This document shows positions 44,745 to 53,171 of a stretch of DNA of 64,000 bases, piece after piece. The DNA lies in assembly GCA_035561135.1 (NCBI GenBank), contig DATMYA010000048.1, forward strand, positions 124,001-188,000. The letters are read 5' to 3'. Made by a program: the position numbers and the translations under genes. The notes beneath the pieces were generated by a model. The model was not told where the DNA came from, ran no database searches, and worked only from the letters and a program-made list of their open reading frames with translations. Positions within the stretch are counted from its first letter, which is position 1, and every line of letters starts with the position of its first letter. This DNA is from Clostridia bacterium. GTDB lineage: Bacteria > Acidobacteriota > Terriglobia > Terriglobales > Acidobacteriaceae.

Positions 44745-45038
44745 ATGAAGAGCTTCTTGTTTGGATTGGGTTTGGGTATCGGCCTTGGAGTCCTGTTCGC
44801 ACCAATGAGCGGCGAGGAAACCCGCAGCAACCTGAGCGACCGCGCTAATGACTTAGCCAGCTCCGCCCGCGATAGTTTCGAACAGAACCGTGAGCGGATG
44901 CAGCGCGGCGTGGAAGCGATCCGAGGAACCGCAGAGCGCGCCGTCGGCCAGATGCGCAGCACCGGAACCGAAAGCGGAAGCGGGATGGGCAGCACCGGAA
45001 CGACTAGCACAACCGGGCCCGGCGGTACGAATCTCTAA
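44745..45038 (+). CDS. YtxH-domain small membrane protein, second copy
   Basis: 97 residues. The glycine-patterned membrane helix FLFGLGLGIGLGVLFAP (about 4-20) leads to MSGEETRSNLSDRANDLASSARDSF, the YtxH layout. The tail is Gly/Ser/Thr-rich (GSGMGSTGTTSTTGPGGT). GAGGAGG ribosome-binding site. Same architecture and length as the protein at 9305 but different sequence. Confidence 0.82.
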   Translation: MKSFLFGLGLGIGLGVLFAPMSGEETRSNLSDRANDLASSARDSFEQNRERMQRGVEAIRGTAERAVGQMRSTGTESGSGMGSTGTTSTTGPGGTNL

Positions 45039-45148
45039 CTTGCCGGGGATGTAACCAAGTCTCTCTCAATAAGGGCAGCCGTGGATTCGGTTGCCCTTCG
45101 TGCGTGTCCCTTCGTTACCTCGATTGTTAAATATTTATTAGGAACCGA

Positions 45149-45177
45149 TTGGATTTCCTCAGTGGAGTTGCTATAGT
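45149..45177 (+). promoter_or_regulatory. Promoter of the prepilin gene
   Basis: TTGGAT (45149-45154), 17-base spacer and TATAGT (45172-45177), with TG one base before the -10 (TGCTATAGT). The leader would be about 125 bases. Confidence 0.6.
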
Positions 45178-45309
45178 GACTTCCTCATAAACGCCAAGTC
45201 CGGCAGCGCACTCATAGACCGGGCAGAACCGCGATTTCTGAACAGTTTGCGGCCGCATCTCGCACTCCCTCGATGTGAAGCCGAATTTCGCTTCGTCAGG
45301 ACACCGTTA

Positions 45310-45789
45310 ATGCGCGAACGCGGCTTTTCGCTAATCGAATTGCTGATCGTCGTTGCGATCATTCTCGTCATCTCAGCGATCGCTATCCCGAGCCTCATGC
45401 GCGCCAGGATGGCCGCCAATGAGGCCTCTGCCACCTCGTCCATACGCGCCATCAACACCGCGCAGACAACCTACTCCATAACGTATTCAACCCTTGGTTA
45501 TGCCGATAACCTTGCCAAGCTTGGAGCTCCCGCGTCCGGCCCTGTCACATCGGACAATGCCGGCTTGCTTGATTGGGTCCTGGGCTGCGCATCGCAACCC
45601 TGCCCCAAGAGTGGATACAAATTTTCCATCATCAACGTCACAGGGAGTCCCGTCGTTAGCAGCTATGCGGTCACAGGTGTCCCGAGCAGCATCGGCCACA
45701 CAGGCCAACGCGGCTTCTGCTCAGACAAGATGAACCCTGTTTACTTCGATCCGGCGGGCGGGACCAACTGCACAATAGGATTGCAGTAA
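45310..45789 (+). CDS. Type IV prepilin-like protein
   Basis: 159 residues from the ATG at 45310. The prepilin leader is MRERG|FSLIELLIVVAIILV, with cleavage after Gly5, N-methylated Phe and the conserved Glu at +5. The hydrophobic helix is followed by MRARMAANEASATSSIRAIN, typical of PilA/pseudopilins. Four Cys in the globular part (CASQPC, GFCSD, TNC) could form two disulfides. No PilB, PilC or PilD gene is nearby, so this is an isolated pilin gene. Weak ribosome-binding site. Confidence 0.9.
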   Translation: MRERGFSLIELLIVVAIILVISAIAIPSLMRARMAANEASATSSIRAINTAQTTYSITYSTLGYADNLAKLGAPASGPVTSDNAGLLDWVLGCASQPCPKSGYKFSIINVTGSPVVSSYAVTGVPSSIGHTGQRGFCSDKMNPVYFDPAGGTNCTIGLQ

Positions 45790-45806
45790 CGCGACCTTTC
45801 GTCTTA

Positions 45807-45836
45807 TGCAGGGGTTCATTCCTTGACACCCCTGCA
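45807..45836. terminator. Hairpin after the prepilin gene, containing a -35 box
   Basis: Stem TGCAGGGGT/ACCCCTGCA with a 12-base loop, but no T-run. The loop end includes TTGACA of the next promoter, so the structure and promoter overlap. Confidence 0.5.
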
Positions 45837-45852
45837 CCATGGCCGCTATTCT
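45823..45852 (+). promoter_or_regulatory. Promoter of yceD-rpmF-plsX
   Basis: Consensus -35 TTGACA (45823-45828), 18-base spacer, -10 TATTCT (45847-45852). The leader before yceD would be about 165 bases and can fold a small stem GTCTTGT/ATAAGAC (about 45856-45887). Confidence 0.6.
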
Positions 45853-46024
45853 TATGTCTTGTCCCGAGGAGAAATTCCCCATAAGACCAGCCGTTCGAAC
45901 GTTATAGGTCCTGAGGGAAGCCCGATTCAGCGCGTTGCCGTCTGCCTTCTGGGTGACCCGACTCCCGCGGATGGTCAACCACCAAGCCCTTTGTGTATGT
46001 TGGGGTAGGTGTGTGGTTTGTGAA

Positions 46025-46573
46025 ATGTTCATCCGAGCTCAAGATCTTGAAATCAGGAAGCTGCAATTCCGCGAGGAGTTACAGCCAGGCGTTGTCGACC
46101 TAGGCACCGGCGTGCGGCAGATTGCGCCATTGAAAACATCTGGCCGGGCAGAGGTTCTCCATGAGCACCACGGCGGAAAAGTTGTTATTTCCGACATCCG
46201 CCTGGTCGGCAAGCTTTCGACAAAAGTCGAGTGTGATTGTGCTCGCTGCCTCGAGCCCGTGCCACTGGAAATCACGCGCGAGTTCGATTTGCTGAATCGT
46301 CCACTCGGCTCGGACCGCCGCGGGGACGAGGTCTCGATCACTGAGGCTGAGACTGAGATCGGTTACTACGAAGGCGAAGGGCTGCTACTCGAAGACGTTT
46401 TGCGTGAACAGCTTCTGCTCGCCTTGCCACTGAGGATGGTTTGCAGCGACGATTGCAAGGGCATCTGCCCGCAATGCGGACGCAACCTGAATCTTGGCGC
46501 TTGCAATTGCGAACAGCACATACCGGACCCGCGTTGGGATGCGCTGAACGATTTGAAGAACAGATTGAAGTAG
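46025..46573 (+). CDS. YceD/DUF177-family protein
   Basis: 182 residues. It opens MFIRAQDLEIRKLQFREEL; the DUF177 region shows VECDCARCLEPVPL (about 70-83) and MVCSDDCKGICPQCGRNLN (about 138-156), with Cys pairs likely binding zinc. The family sits next to rpmF in very many bacteria and affects 23S rRNA/50S assembly. No clear ribosome-binding site. First gene of the yceD-rpmF-plsX group. Confidence 0.9.
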   Translation: MFIRAQDLEIRKLQFREELQPGVVDLGTGVRQIAPLKTSGRAEVLHEHHGGKVVISDIRLVGKLSTKVECDCARCLEPVPLEITREFDLLNRPLGSDRRGDEVSITEAETEIGYYEGEGLLLEDVLREQLLLALPLRMVCSDDCKGICPQCGRNLNLGACNCEQHIPDPRWDALNDLKNRLK

Positions 46574-46648
46574 AACGGGCGTCGCGACGCCCGACAGTTC
46601 AGCAGTTCGCGGAGCCCACGGGCGCCGCATTACGGAAAGGTTTTAGCC

Positions 46649-46834
46649 ATGGCGAATCCTAAACGGAGACACTCCACGCGGCGCACCGCAATTCGGCGCT
46701 CGCACGACCACCTCACGGCCCACTCACTCTCTGAGTGCCCCAACTGCCACGAGAAGAAGATGCCCCATCGCGCCTGCCCCAAGTGCGGTCATTACAAGGG
46801 CCGCGAAATCGTGGAACTCGAGCCGGCGAAGTAA
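46649..46834 (+). CDS. rpmF: 50S ribosomal protein L32
   Basis: 61 residues. MANPKRRHSTRRTAIRRSHD is the standard N-terminus; the zinc ribbon is CPNC...CPKC (about 30-46; both knuckles intact, the C+ form). GGAAAGG ribosome-binding site. Between yceD and plsX. Confidence 0.97.
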   Translation: MANPKRRHSTRRTAIRRSHDHLTAHSLSECPNCHEKKMPHRACPKCGHYKGREIVELEPAK

Positions 46835-46852
46835 CCGCCAGCCTCCGAATCG

Positions 46853-47923
46853 ATGCCGACTACCATAGCGGTTGACGCAATGGGCTCGGATCGCGCGCCC
46901 AAACCTGAAATTGAAGGTGCGATCCTCGCCGCTCGTCATTGCGATGTCCGGGTTCTGCTGGTTGGCCGCGAGGATGTGATTCGTGCCGAAATGGCGCATC
47001 ACCCCTCTGGCCGCCACTTACCCATCGACATCGTTCATTCGAGCGAAGTAATCGGCATGCACGAAAAAGCTGCGCAGGCAGTACGCTCCAAGCGTGACTC
47101 CTCCATGCGCGTTGGCCTGCGACTGGTCCGCGAAGGCAAGGCCGACGGATTTGTCAGTGCCGGGAATACCGGCGCGGCCATGGCGACGGCCAAAATGGTA
47201 TTGGGCGCGCTGCCGGGCGTTGACCGTCCTGCGCTCGCCGCCGTGTTTCCCACCGCAGCCGGAACCGCCGCCATCCTTCTCGATGTCGGCGCAAACGTGG
47301 ACTGCAAGCCTTCCAACCTCCAGCAGTTTGCCATCATGGGCGAGATTTACTTCCGCAGCATCTTTGCCGGACGCTTTGCCCACTCAGCGCAGCCGCGCGT
47401 CGGCCTGCTCTCAATCGGCGAAGAAGAGAGCAAGGGAAACGATCTCACTCGCGAGGCTTTCAAGCTGCTGAAAGATCTGCCACTCAATTTCATCGGAAAC
47501 GTTGAAGGCCGCGACCTCTATAACGGCAACGTAGACGTCATCGTCTGCGATGGCTTCGTCGGCAACGTCGCCCTGAAGATCTCAGAGGGCCTTGTGGAAA
47601 CCGTTCGCGCCATCATCAAGGAATCCCTCCAGGCCACCATCACCCGCCAGGTCGGATACCTGCTCGCACGCAAAGCATTTGAGGATTTCAAGAAGCGCCT
47701 CGACTACTCCGAATACGGCGGAGCACCCCTGTTAGGGCTCAAAGGCGTTGCAATCGTCAGCCACGGCTCATCTAACGCGAACGCCATGAAGAACGCCATC
47801 CGCGTCGCCGCCGAATTTGCCAATACGCGCCTCAATCGCAAAATCGAGCAGCAGATCCAGGCCGCAGAAGCCTCCCTCGCGAACCACAGCAACGCAACGA
47901 CCCCGGTCGCCGAACCCCGCTAA
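46853..47923 (+). CDS. plsX: Phosphate acyltransferase PlsX
   Basis: 356 residues; makes acyl-phosphate from acyl-ACP for phospholipid synthesis. Clear signatures: [20 protein letters not shown] at the start, [20 protein letters not shown] (about 100-119), [15 protein letters not shown] (about 142), [20 protein letters not shown] (about 213) and [15 protein letters not shown] short Ala/Thr tail follows. It begins 18 bases after rpmF. The usual next gene, fabH, is not present. Confidence 0.96.
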   Translation: MPTTIAVDAMGSDRAPKPEIEGAILAARHCDVRVLLVGREDVIRAEMAHHPSGRHLPIDIVHSSEVIGMHEKAAQAVRSKRDSSMRVGLRLVREGKADGFVSAGNTGAAMATAKMVLGALPGVDRPALAAVFPTAAGTAAILLDVGANVDCKPSNLQQFAIMGEIYFRSIFAGRFAHSAQPRVGLLSIGEEESKGNDLTREAFKLLKDLPLNFIGNVEGRDLYNGNVDVIVCDGFVGNVALKISEGLVETVRAIIKESLQATITRQVGYLLARKAFEDFKKRLDYSEYGGAPLLGLKGVAIVSHGSSNANAMKNAIRVAAEFANTRLNRKIEQQIQAAEASLANHSNATTPVAEPR

Positions 47924-47956
47924 CCAAGTTTTATGCCCCGCCCGCCCTCGTCAAGC

Positions 47957-47998
47957 TACTGAGCGGCTGAGTCGCTTAGTTACTGAGTCGCTGAGCCA
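47957..47998. repeat. CTGAGTCGCT short-word tract
   Basis: CTACTGAGCGGCTGAGTCGC, TTAGTTACTGAGTCGCTGAG: degenerate CTGAG(T/C)CGCT units in the opposite strand sense of the CTCAGTAG tract, left of the hairpin element. Confidence 0.65.
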
Positions 47999-48030
47999 GT
48001 CTGGAATTTTCTGAGCTATCGAGTTTCGTT

Positions 48031-48139
48031 GTCTTCCTGCGCGGAGCGACGAAGCCGCCGAGTCGAAGGCCCGCTTTCATCGGCAGTGAGCCGGCAAAAG
48101 GATCCTTCGACTCGGGCTTACGCCCTCGCTCAGGAAGAC
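48031..48139. repeat. Dispersed hairpin element, full copy
   Basis: Outer arms GTCTTCCTG / CAGGAAGAC (48031-48039, 48131-48139), inner arms AGTCGAAGG / CCTTCGACT (48061-48069, 48104-48112), and between them a GCAGTGAGCCGGCAAAAGG segment shared with the copies at 35396 and 53931. Confidence 0.85.
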
Positions 48140-48151
48140 TAAGCTTTTCTC

Positions 48152-48178
48152 GTAGCTCAGCTCAGCAGCTAAGCAGCT
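48152..48178. repeat. CTCAGCAG short-word tract
   Basis: GTAGCTCAGCTCAGCAGCTA followed by AGCAGC, right of the full hairpin element. Confidence 0.5.
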
Positions 48179-48208
48179 TTCTGCCGCTCGGCCCAGTGGG
48201 TTCGAGAT

Positions 48209-48245
48209 TACAAATTCGCAATTACAAATTCGCAATTACAATTCC
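48209..48245. repeat. ATTACAAATTCGC tandem tract
   Basis: Three head-to-tail copies of ATTACAAATTCGCA (last truncated), 28 bases before fabD. A similar tract lies at 57298-57343. Confidence 0.75.
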
Positions 48246-48272
48246 TATTTACCTCGCACTCAAAGGACACTT

Positions 48273-49241
48273 ATGACTCATCGTCTTCCCTCTGTCGCAT
48301 TCCTCTTCCCCGGGCAAGGCTCTCAGGCCATCGGTATGGGCAAGGAACTTGCTGCCATGTATCCCGTGGCGCAGCAAACGTTTGACGAAGCCGACGAGGC
48401 GCTCGGATACAAGCTATCGCAGGTTATCCTGGAAGGTCCGGAAGACAAGCTGCGCCTGACCGAAATCACGCAGCCCGCCATCCTTACCGTCAGCGTTGCT
48501 GCTTGGCGCGTGCTCGAATCCATTGGACTCATTCCCAGCTACGTCGCCGGACACAGCCTCGGCGAATACTCCGCGCATGTCGCCGCCGGAACGCTCTCCT
48601 TTGCCGATGCAGTCCGCACGGTGCGCAATCGCGGAAAGTACATGCAAGAAGCCGTGCCGGTCGGCGTGGGCGCCATGGCCGCGATTCTTGCGCTGCCGCT
48701 GGCGGATATCGAAGTCTGCTGCCGCGCGGCTACGAAAAACGGCGGAGTGTGCGAGGCCGCCAACATCAACTCGCCCGACCAGGTTGTGATTTCCGGCAGC
48801 AAGGCCGAAGTCGAACGCGCCGCCGACGCTTGCAAAGAGATGGGCGCGAAGCGCGCCGTCATGCTCCCCGTCAGCGCACCCTTCCATTGCGCGCTCATGC
48901 AACCTGCGCAGGACCGCCTCGCCGGCGATCTCAAGGCGCTCACCTTCAATGCGCCTTCTGTGCCAGTTATGTGTAACGTGGATGCAGCCCCCGTCACCAC
49001 GTCCGAAGCCGCGCGCGACGCCCTCATCCGCCAGGTCACCGGAGCAGTGCAGTGGGAGAAGTCGATGCGCGGATTTATCGCGGACGGCATCGATCAGTTT
49101 GTGGAAGTTGGTCCAGGCAAGGTCCTCTGCGGCCTCATGCGCCAGATCGATCGCTCAAAAACTTGCCTCAACGTAGAAGACGAAGCCTCTCTGCAGAAGG
49201 TGAAGAATCACTTCAGCGACGGCAAAAGCAAGCCTGAGTAG
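48273..49241 (+). CDS. fabD: Malonyl-CoA-ACP transacylase
   Basis: 322 residues; loads malonyl onto ACP for fatty-acid synthesis. FLFPGQGSQAIGMGKEL (about 10-26), the catalytic Ser in VAGHSLGEYSAHVAAG (about 91-106), the substrate Arg in VRNRGKYMQEAVP (about 116), and the catalytic His in VSAPFHCALM (about 202-211). AAGGACA ribosome-binding site. Separated from plsX by a repeat-rich spacer. Confidence 0.96.
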   Translation: MTHRLPSVAFLFPGQGSQAIGMGKELAAMYPVAQQTFDEADEALGYKLSQVILEGPEDKLRLTEITQPAILTVSVAAWRVLESIGLIPSYVAGHSLGEYSAHVAAGTLSFADAVRTVRNRGKYMQEAVPVGVGAMAAILALPLADIEVCCRAATKNGGVCEAANINSPDQVVISGSKAEVERAADACKEMGAKRAVMLPVSAPFHCALMQPAQDRLAGDLKALTFNAPSVPVMCNVDAAPVTTSEAARDALIRQVTGAVQWEKSMRGFIADGIDQFVEVGPGKVLCGLMRQIDRSKTCLNVEDEASLQKVKNHFSDGKSKPE

Positions 49242-49359
49242 TCGTCCTCACAAGAGCGGCAGGCGCACCGCCGGTCAGCCCGAGGTCACGCCGCTTTTGC
49301 GGTTCCCCGAACAAACCGCAAACCTGTCCAGAACATCAAACGGAGCCGGAGAGACTTAC

Positions 49360-49962
49360 TTGAGAAACTTACCTCTGGTCGCCACACTTTGTTTCGCAGC
49401 CGCATGTCTCATGCTGTCACCGAGTGTTGCCCACGCGCAGCAGCAAGTCGATTTTGCTTTCGGCGTAGGCACGACTACGTCGCAATCAGATTCAAACTTA
49501 GCTGCAACTCAGAACCTGGGCGGCGGAGCTTTTCCGGCCTTCAGCGCAGATTTGCTCTTCGGGCATGGCTTCGGCGTTAACGGCGAGGTTGCCTGGCGCG
49601 GGAGCCAGAGCTCCTACCAGCAGATTCAGCCTTATCGCCCAATCTTCTATGACGTCAACGCGATCTGGGTGCCGCAGTGGAAGAGACTCGCAGGCGAACT
49701 GATGGCCGGGATTGGTGGCCAGAGCATCCGTTTTTACCAGCCCTATTTCGTTTGTAATTTCACCGGTTGCACCAACTACACCAGCGTCAACAACTTCATG
49801 GGACACTTCGCAGGTGGCGTTCGATTCTATGTCTCCAGCCGTATCTTCGTTCGCCCGGAGGCGCACCTGTACCTGGTACACGACAACTCACTGTTCAATA
49901 GCGGACGACTAGCACGCTACGGTGCGTCGATCGGATACACGATTGGAGCCCGGGAGGAGTAG
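49360..49962 (+). CDS. Outer-membrane beta-barrel-type protein
   Basis: 200 residues starting at TTG (49360), chosen because GGAGAG lies 6 bases upstream and the reading then begins with a normal signal peptide (RNLPLVATLCFAAACLML...AHAQ). An ATG at 49297 is in frame but adds a hydrophilic leader. The rest is alternating beta-strands with aromatic ends (VDFAFGVGTTTS, ARYGASIGYTIGAREE), like the small OmpA/OmpW-like barrels of Acidobacteriota. One Cys pair CNFTGC is in a loop. Function unknown. Confidence 0.75.
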   Translation: MRNLPLVATLCFAAACLMLSPSVAHAQQQVDFAFGVGTTTSQSDSNLAATQNLGGGAFPAFSADLLFGHGFGVNGEVAWRGSQSSYQQIQPYRPIFYDVNAIWVPQWKRLAGELMAGIGGQSIRFYQPYFVCNFTGCTNYTSVNNFMGHFAGGVRFYVSSRIFVRPEAHLYLVHDNSLFNSGRLARYGASIGYTIGAREE

Positions 49963-50466
49963 CCGTTGCGTCGTGCCTCGTCCTGCTTCCGCGAGGCTCG
50001 CTGCGTCCACGTTAGATTAGAATGGATGCGGTCATGCTTCGCCGACTCACCCTCGGGGTACCGATTCTCGCCTGCGTACTGCTGGCGTTCGTCCTCGTCT
50101 GTCCGGCGACTGCGACACCAACCGCCGTGGTCAAGATCAAGCAACCGGGTGTGATGCGTCTGTTAGTTGCGACCGTACTCCGTCCGGCGATCCTCCCCGA
50201 ACCATTCGCCCTGGCATTTGGGACGCCTGTACCAACGATGCGTCGTGAACGTCTGCTTGAGATGACCTGCACTCTCCTCTGCTAGTTAGCGCAACCTTCG
50301 CTGCCGGATTCGATGGGCCCTGGGAGATGACATGAGCATTCATCATTTCGCGTTGCCATTCAATCTCGCAGATAGATGTTGCGAGTTGTGCCGTTACTTG
50401 CGTCCCATAACTCAATTGCATACGGAACCGTTTAACTCCTTCATTCTGAAAGTGGACTAGTTCAAC
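49963..50466. other. Spacer upstream of the antiporter gene
   Basis: About 500 bases. Only a doubtful 87-codon frame is present (50022-50285). No repeat or RNA recognised. Confidence 0.45.
50022..50285 (+). CDS. Doubtful small ORF with a hydrophobic N-terminus
   Basis: 87 codons. Residues about 9-32 could be a signal peptide (LTLGVPILACVLLAFVLVCPATA), but no ribosome-binding site is visible and the remainder shows no family. A comparable frame exists on the other strand. Possibly not a gene. Confidence 0.25.
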   Translation: MDAVMLRRLTLGVPILACVLLAFVLVCPATATPTAVVKIKQPGVMRLLVATVLRPAILPEPFALAFGTPVPTMRRERLLEMTCTLLC

Positions 50467-52434
50467 ATGACGCCAGAGCCAAGATTCTTTGTTGACTTCG
50501 CATACGTCTTTGTCGCCGCCCTCGCGGGAGGGCTTCTCGCAAGACGCCTGCGCCAGCCGCTTATTCTTGGCTACGTCTTCGGTGGCATCCTCATCGGACG
50601 ATTCACGCCCGGTCCTGCGATTTCGGACCTGCACTTTCTTGAAATGCTTGCGGAAGTCGGCGTCATTCTGCTGATGTACTCGATTGGAATCGAGTTCTCA
50701 GCACGGGACCTGCTTCGCGTCAAATGGGTTGCCCTGCTGGGCGGCTTCCTGGGCATCCTGCTTTCGATCGCCCTAGGTTTAGCGGTTGGACATCTGCTGG
50801 GCTGGACTACTGCGCAGGGGATCACCATCGGAGCTGTTATTTCGGTTGCGAGCACGATGGTGCTGTCACGCCTGCTCATCGACCGCGGCGAGCTCCATTC
50901 GCGTCACGGCAGTGTCATGATCGGCATAACGCTCGTAGAGGACATGGCAGTCGTTGTCATGACCGTCCTGCTGCCTTCGCTGTCATCGATTCAAAATGGC
51001 AACTTCCTCGCAATTGGAATCGCGTTTGGCAAGTCCGCACTGCTCCTCATACCGATCGGTTTCATAGCCTACAAACTTGTCCCGCCGATCATGACGCGCG
51101 TCGCGCGCACACGCAGCCAGGAATTGTATCTGCTTGTTGCGCTGGCCCTGGGATTCGCGACTGCTGCCGTGACACAGGCCGTCGGCTTCTCTCTGGCTCT
51201 TGGCGCGTTCCTCGCAGGCATGGTCATCAGCGAATCGGAGTACGCGCACCAGACACTCGCGCAACTGCTCCCGTTGAGAGACGCGTTCGTCGCTCTTTTC
51301 TTTGTCACCATCGGAGCTCTCATCGACCCTTCCACCCTGTTCTCGAACCTGCCGTTACTGGCGACGCTCGTTGCACTCGTCATCTTCGGCAAGTTTGTGG
51401 TGTGGGGTACGGTTGTGTTGCTATTCGGCTACGGCGTGTGGACGGCTATCCTCGTCGCCGTTGGACTGACCCAGATCGGAGAGTTCTCGTTCATCCTCGT
51501 GCAAGTCGCGCGCAATGCCAAGCTGGTTGGCGACGACGTATATAACGCCACCCTCGCCACCGCACTGGTCACGATTCTGCTCAACGCTCTTCTAATGCGG
51601 TTTGTCCCGGCTATCATTGGGCGATATCGATTTGCCGCGGAGCACAACGCGCTCGGGGGCGCGACCGTGGAGAAACTGCACGACCACGTTGTCCTATGCG
51701 GATTTGGTCGAGTCGGCAGCGTCGTTGGAACCGCGCTGGAGACCTTTGGAACTCCCTATGTAGTAGTCGAGATCGATCCTGACATTGTGAAGACTCTCCG
51801 CTCTCGGGGCGTTCCGGCAATTTTCGGCGACCCCGTTCACGTAAACATCCTGGAGGAAGCTAACGTAGCGGACGCGGCGCTGGTCGTCATAACACTGCCG
51901 CAACTCGACCGCGCTCTGCTCGCCGCAGAAATCGCAAGGCGGCTCAATCCGACCGTCCCCATCATTGCCAGGGCACACGGAAAGCAGGACCGCGATGCGC
52001 TCATAGGCATCGGAGCCACGGAGATAGTTCAACCGGAAGCCGAAGCATCGCTCGCACTCATTCGCCGCGCGCTGGACTACCTGAAGGTACCGGGCTCCAA
52101 AGCTGCGGCTTACCTTTCAGAGTTCCGCAGCGCCGTCGAACTCGCTCACTACGAACCGCGAGAGACGCTGGCGGGCTTGCCCCAGGTTCGCGAAATTCTG
52201 ATAACACCGGGAATGGCCACCGGCGAAAGCATCGGTCAGCAGCACGTCCGCGAGCGTTTTGGAATTACGATTCTTACGATCACGAAAGAACAAGACACCG
52301 TGATGAATCCACCGGCTACGGCGCGTTTCGAGGTTGGCGATAGACTTCGAGTCTTCGGATTGGCGGAACAGATCGATTCATTCGACAAATCGCTGCGGAC
52401 CCCAATCAGAGCCGAAGAAGCTAAACAGGGTTGA
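50467..52434 (+). CDS. CPA2-family monovalent cation/proton antiporter with RCK domains
   Basis: 655 residues. About 12 membrane helices (residues about 8-390) form a Kef/YbaL-type antiporter: VGVILLMYSIGIEFSARDLL (about 62-81), SVASTMVLSRLL (about 120) and SLALGAFLAGMVISESEYAH (about 243). A cytosolic TrkA-N (RCK) domain follows with VVLCGFGRVGSVVG (about 408), VVVEIDPDIV and the TrkA-C segment (about 560-645; GMATGESIGQQHVRERFGIT). It exports K+ or Na+ for H+; the ion is not certain. Confidence 0.93.
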   Translation: MTPEPRFFVDFAYVFVAALAGGLLARRLRQPLILGYVFGGILIGRFTPGPAISDLHFLEMLAEVGVILLMYSIGIEFSARDLLRVKWVALLGGFLGILLSIALGLAVGHLLGWTTAQGITIGAVISVASTMVLSRLLIDRGELHSRHGSVMIGITLVEDMAVVVMTVLLPSLSSIQNGNFLAIGIAFGKSALLLIPIGFIAYKLVPPIMTRVARTRSQELYLLVALALGFATAAVTQAVGFSLALGAFLAGMVISESEYAHQTLAQLLPLRDAFVALFFVTIGALIDPSTLFSNLPLLATLVALVIFGKFVVWGTVVLLFGYGVWTAILVAVGLTQIGEFSFILVQVARNAKLVGDDVYNATLATALVTILLNALLMRFVPAIIGRYRFAAEHNALGGATVEKLHDHVVLCGFGRVGSVVGTALETFGTPYVVVEIDPDIVKTLRSRGVPAIFGDPVHVNILEEANVADAALVVITLPQLDRALLAAEIARRLNPTVPIIARAHGKQDRDALIGIGATEIVQPEAEASLALIRRALDYLKVPGSKAAAYLSEFRSAVELAHYEPRETLAGLPQVREILITPGMATGESIGQQHVRERFGITILTITKEQDTVMNPPATARFEVGDRLRVFGLAEQIDSFDKSLRTPIRAEEAKQG

Positions 52435-52655
52435 AAAGCTCATCCCATCGGTCCGGGTCCGCGCGCCCAAGTGAACGGCGCTTTTCGCCAACCTTCGTGG
52501 GGCGCGTTAGAAAAAAACACCCTTCTCACAATAAGCACGCATTCGATAGCAGCTTAGAACGAAGAGGCCCGCGGGGGTGGGGCAGAGCAGCACAATCTAT
52601 GCATCCGGGTAGAGTCCCGCCAAAGGCGGTGTTGAGATCGGAGTTTTCCTCCTCG

Positions 52656-53102
52656 CTAGAACGGCGAAAAGCTTAAGGTCTGATCGGATTTTTCGACCCA
52701 GATACGTGCCTTCTCAACACGGTCATTGACGGTCACTACGACGACGACTCCGCTTCCGCCTCGTGGCGCGGCCGAACCATCCACTTTGTGCGACCTGATC
52801 AGGCCCCACTCCCCGCCCGGCCCCCAATCGATGTAGAACTCGCCGATTGGATATTTCGTGAACTTCTGCGGATGCAGCTTCCAGTCCTTGTCCGCAACCC
52901 AGATTCCATACGCCTTTTCGAAGTCCTTTTGCTCGATGGCCGTGAAGAACTGATCGACCTTGTGTTCTTCCGGCCAATGGCGAAACCACCATGCCAGCGG
53001 CAAGAGGATCAGGATGGCCAGGATGATGGAACCGATGATGATATTCCTGCGGCGGTCGCGTCTCGGGTCGTAGGGCTTCGCGTCAAACAGCGTTGTAGAC
53101 AT
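52656..53102 (-). CDS. Hypothetical single-pass membrane protein
   Basis: 148 residues. One helix (about 20-42, NIIIGSIILAILILLPLAWW) after a basic N-terminus, then a periplasmic domain of about 100 residues: HKVDQFFTAIEQKDFEKAYG (about 48-67) and GEFYIDWGPGGEWGLIRSHK. The DFEKAY pattern recalls the NTF2/DUF4878-like fold of small periplasmic proteins. Weak start signal. Function unknown. Confidence 0.7.
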   Translation of the reverse strand: MSTTLFDAKPYDPRRDRRRNIIIGSIILAILILLPLAWWFRHWPEEHKVDQFFTAIEQKDFEKAYGIWVADKDWKLHPQKFTKYPIGEFYIDWGPGGEWGLIRSHKVDGSAAPRGGSGVVVVVTVNDRVEKARIWVEKSDQTLSFSPF

Positions 53103-53171
53103 TGTGTTCCGTTCTCGTTCAGGCTAGACATCAGGCTCTCGCCCGCTGGTACTATATCGCTTCACGAACTC

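Larger units (their letters stand above)
47924..48272. other. Repeat-rich spacer between plsX and fabD
   Basis: About 350 bases made almost entirely of repeats: a CTGAGTCGCT tract (47957-47998), a full hairpin element (48031-48139), a CTCAGCAG tract (48152-48178) and an ATTACAAATTCGC tract (48209-48245). No gene; fabH, usually here, is absent. Confidence 0.7.
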
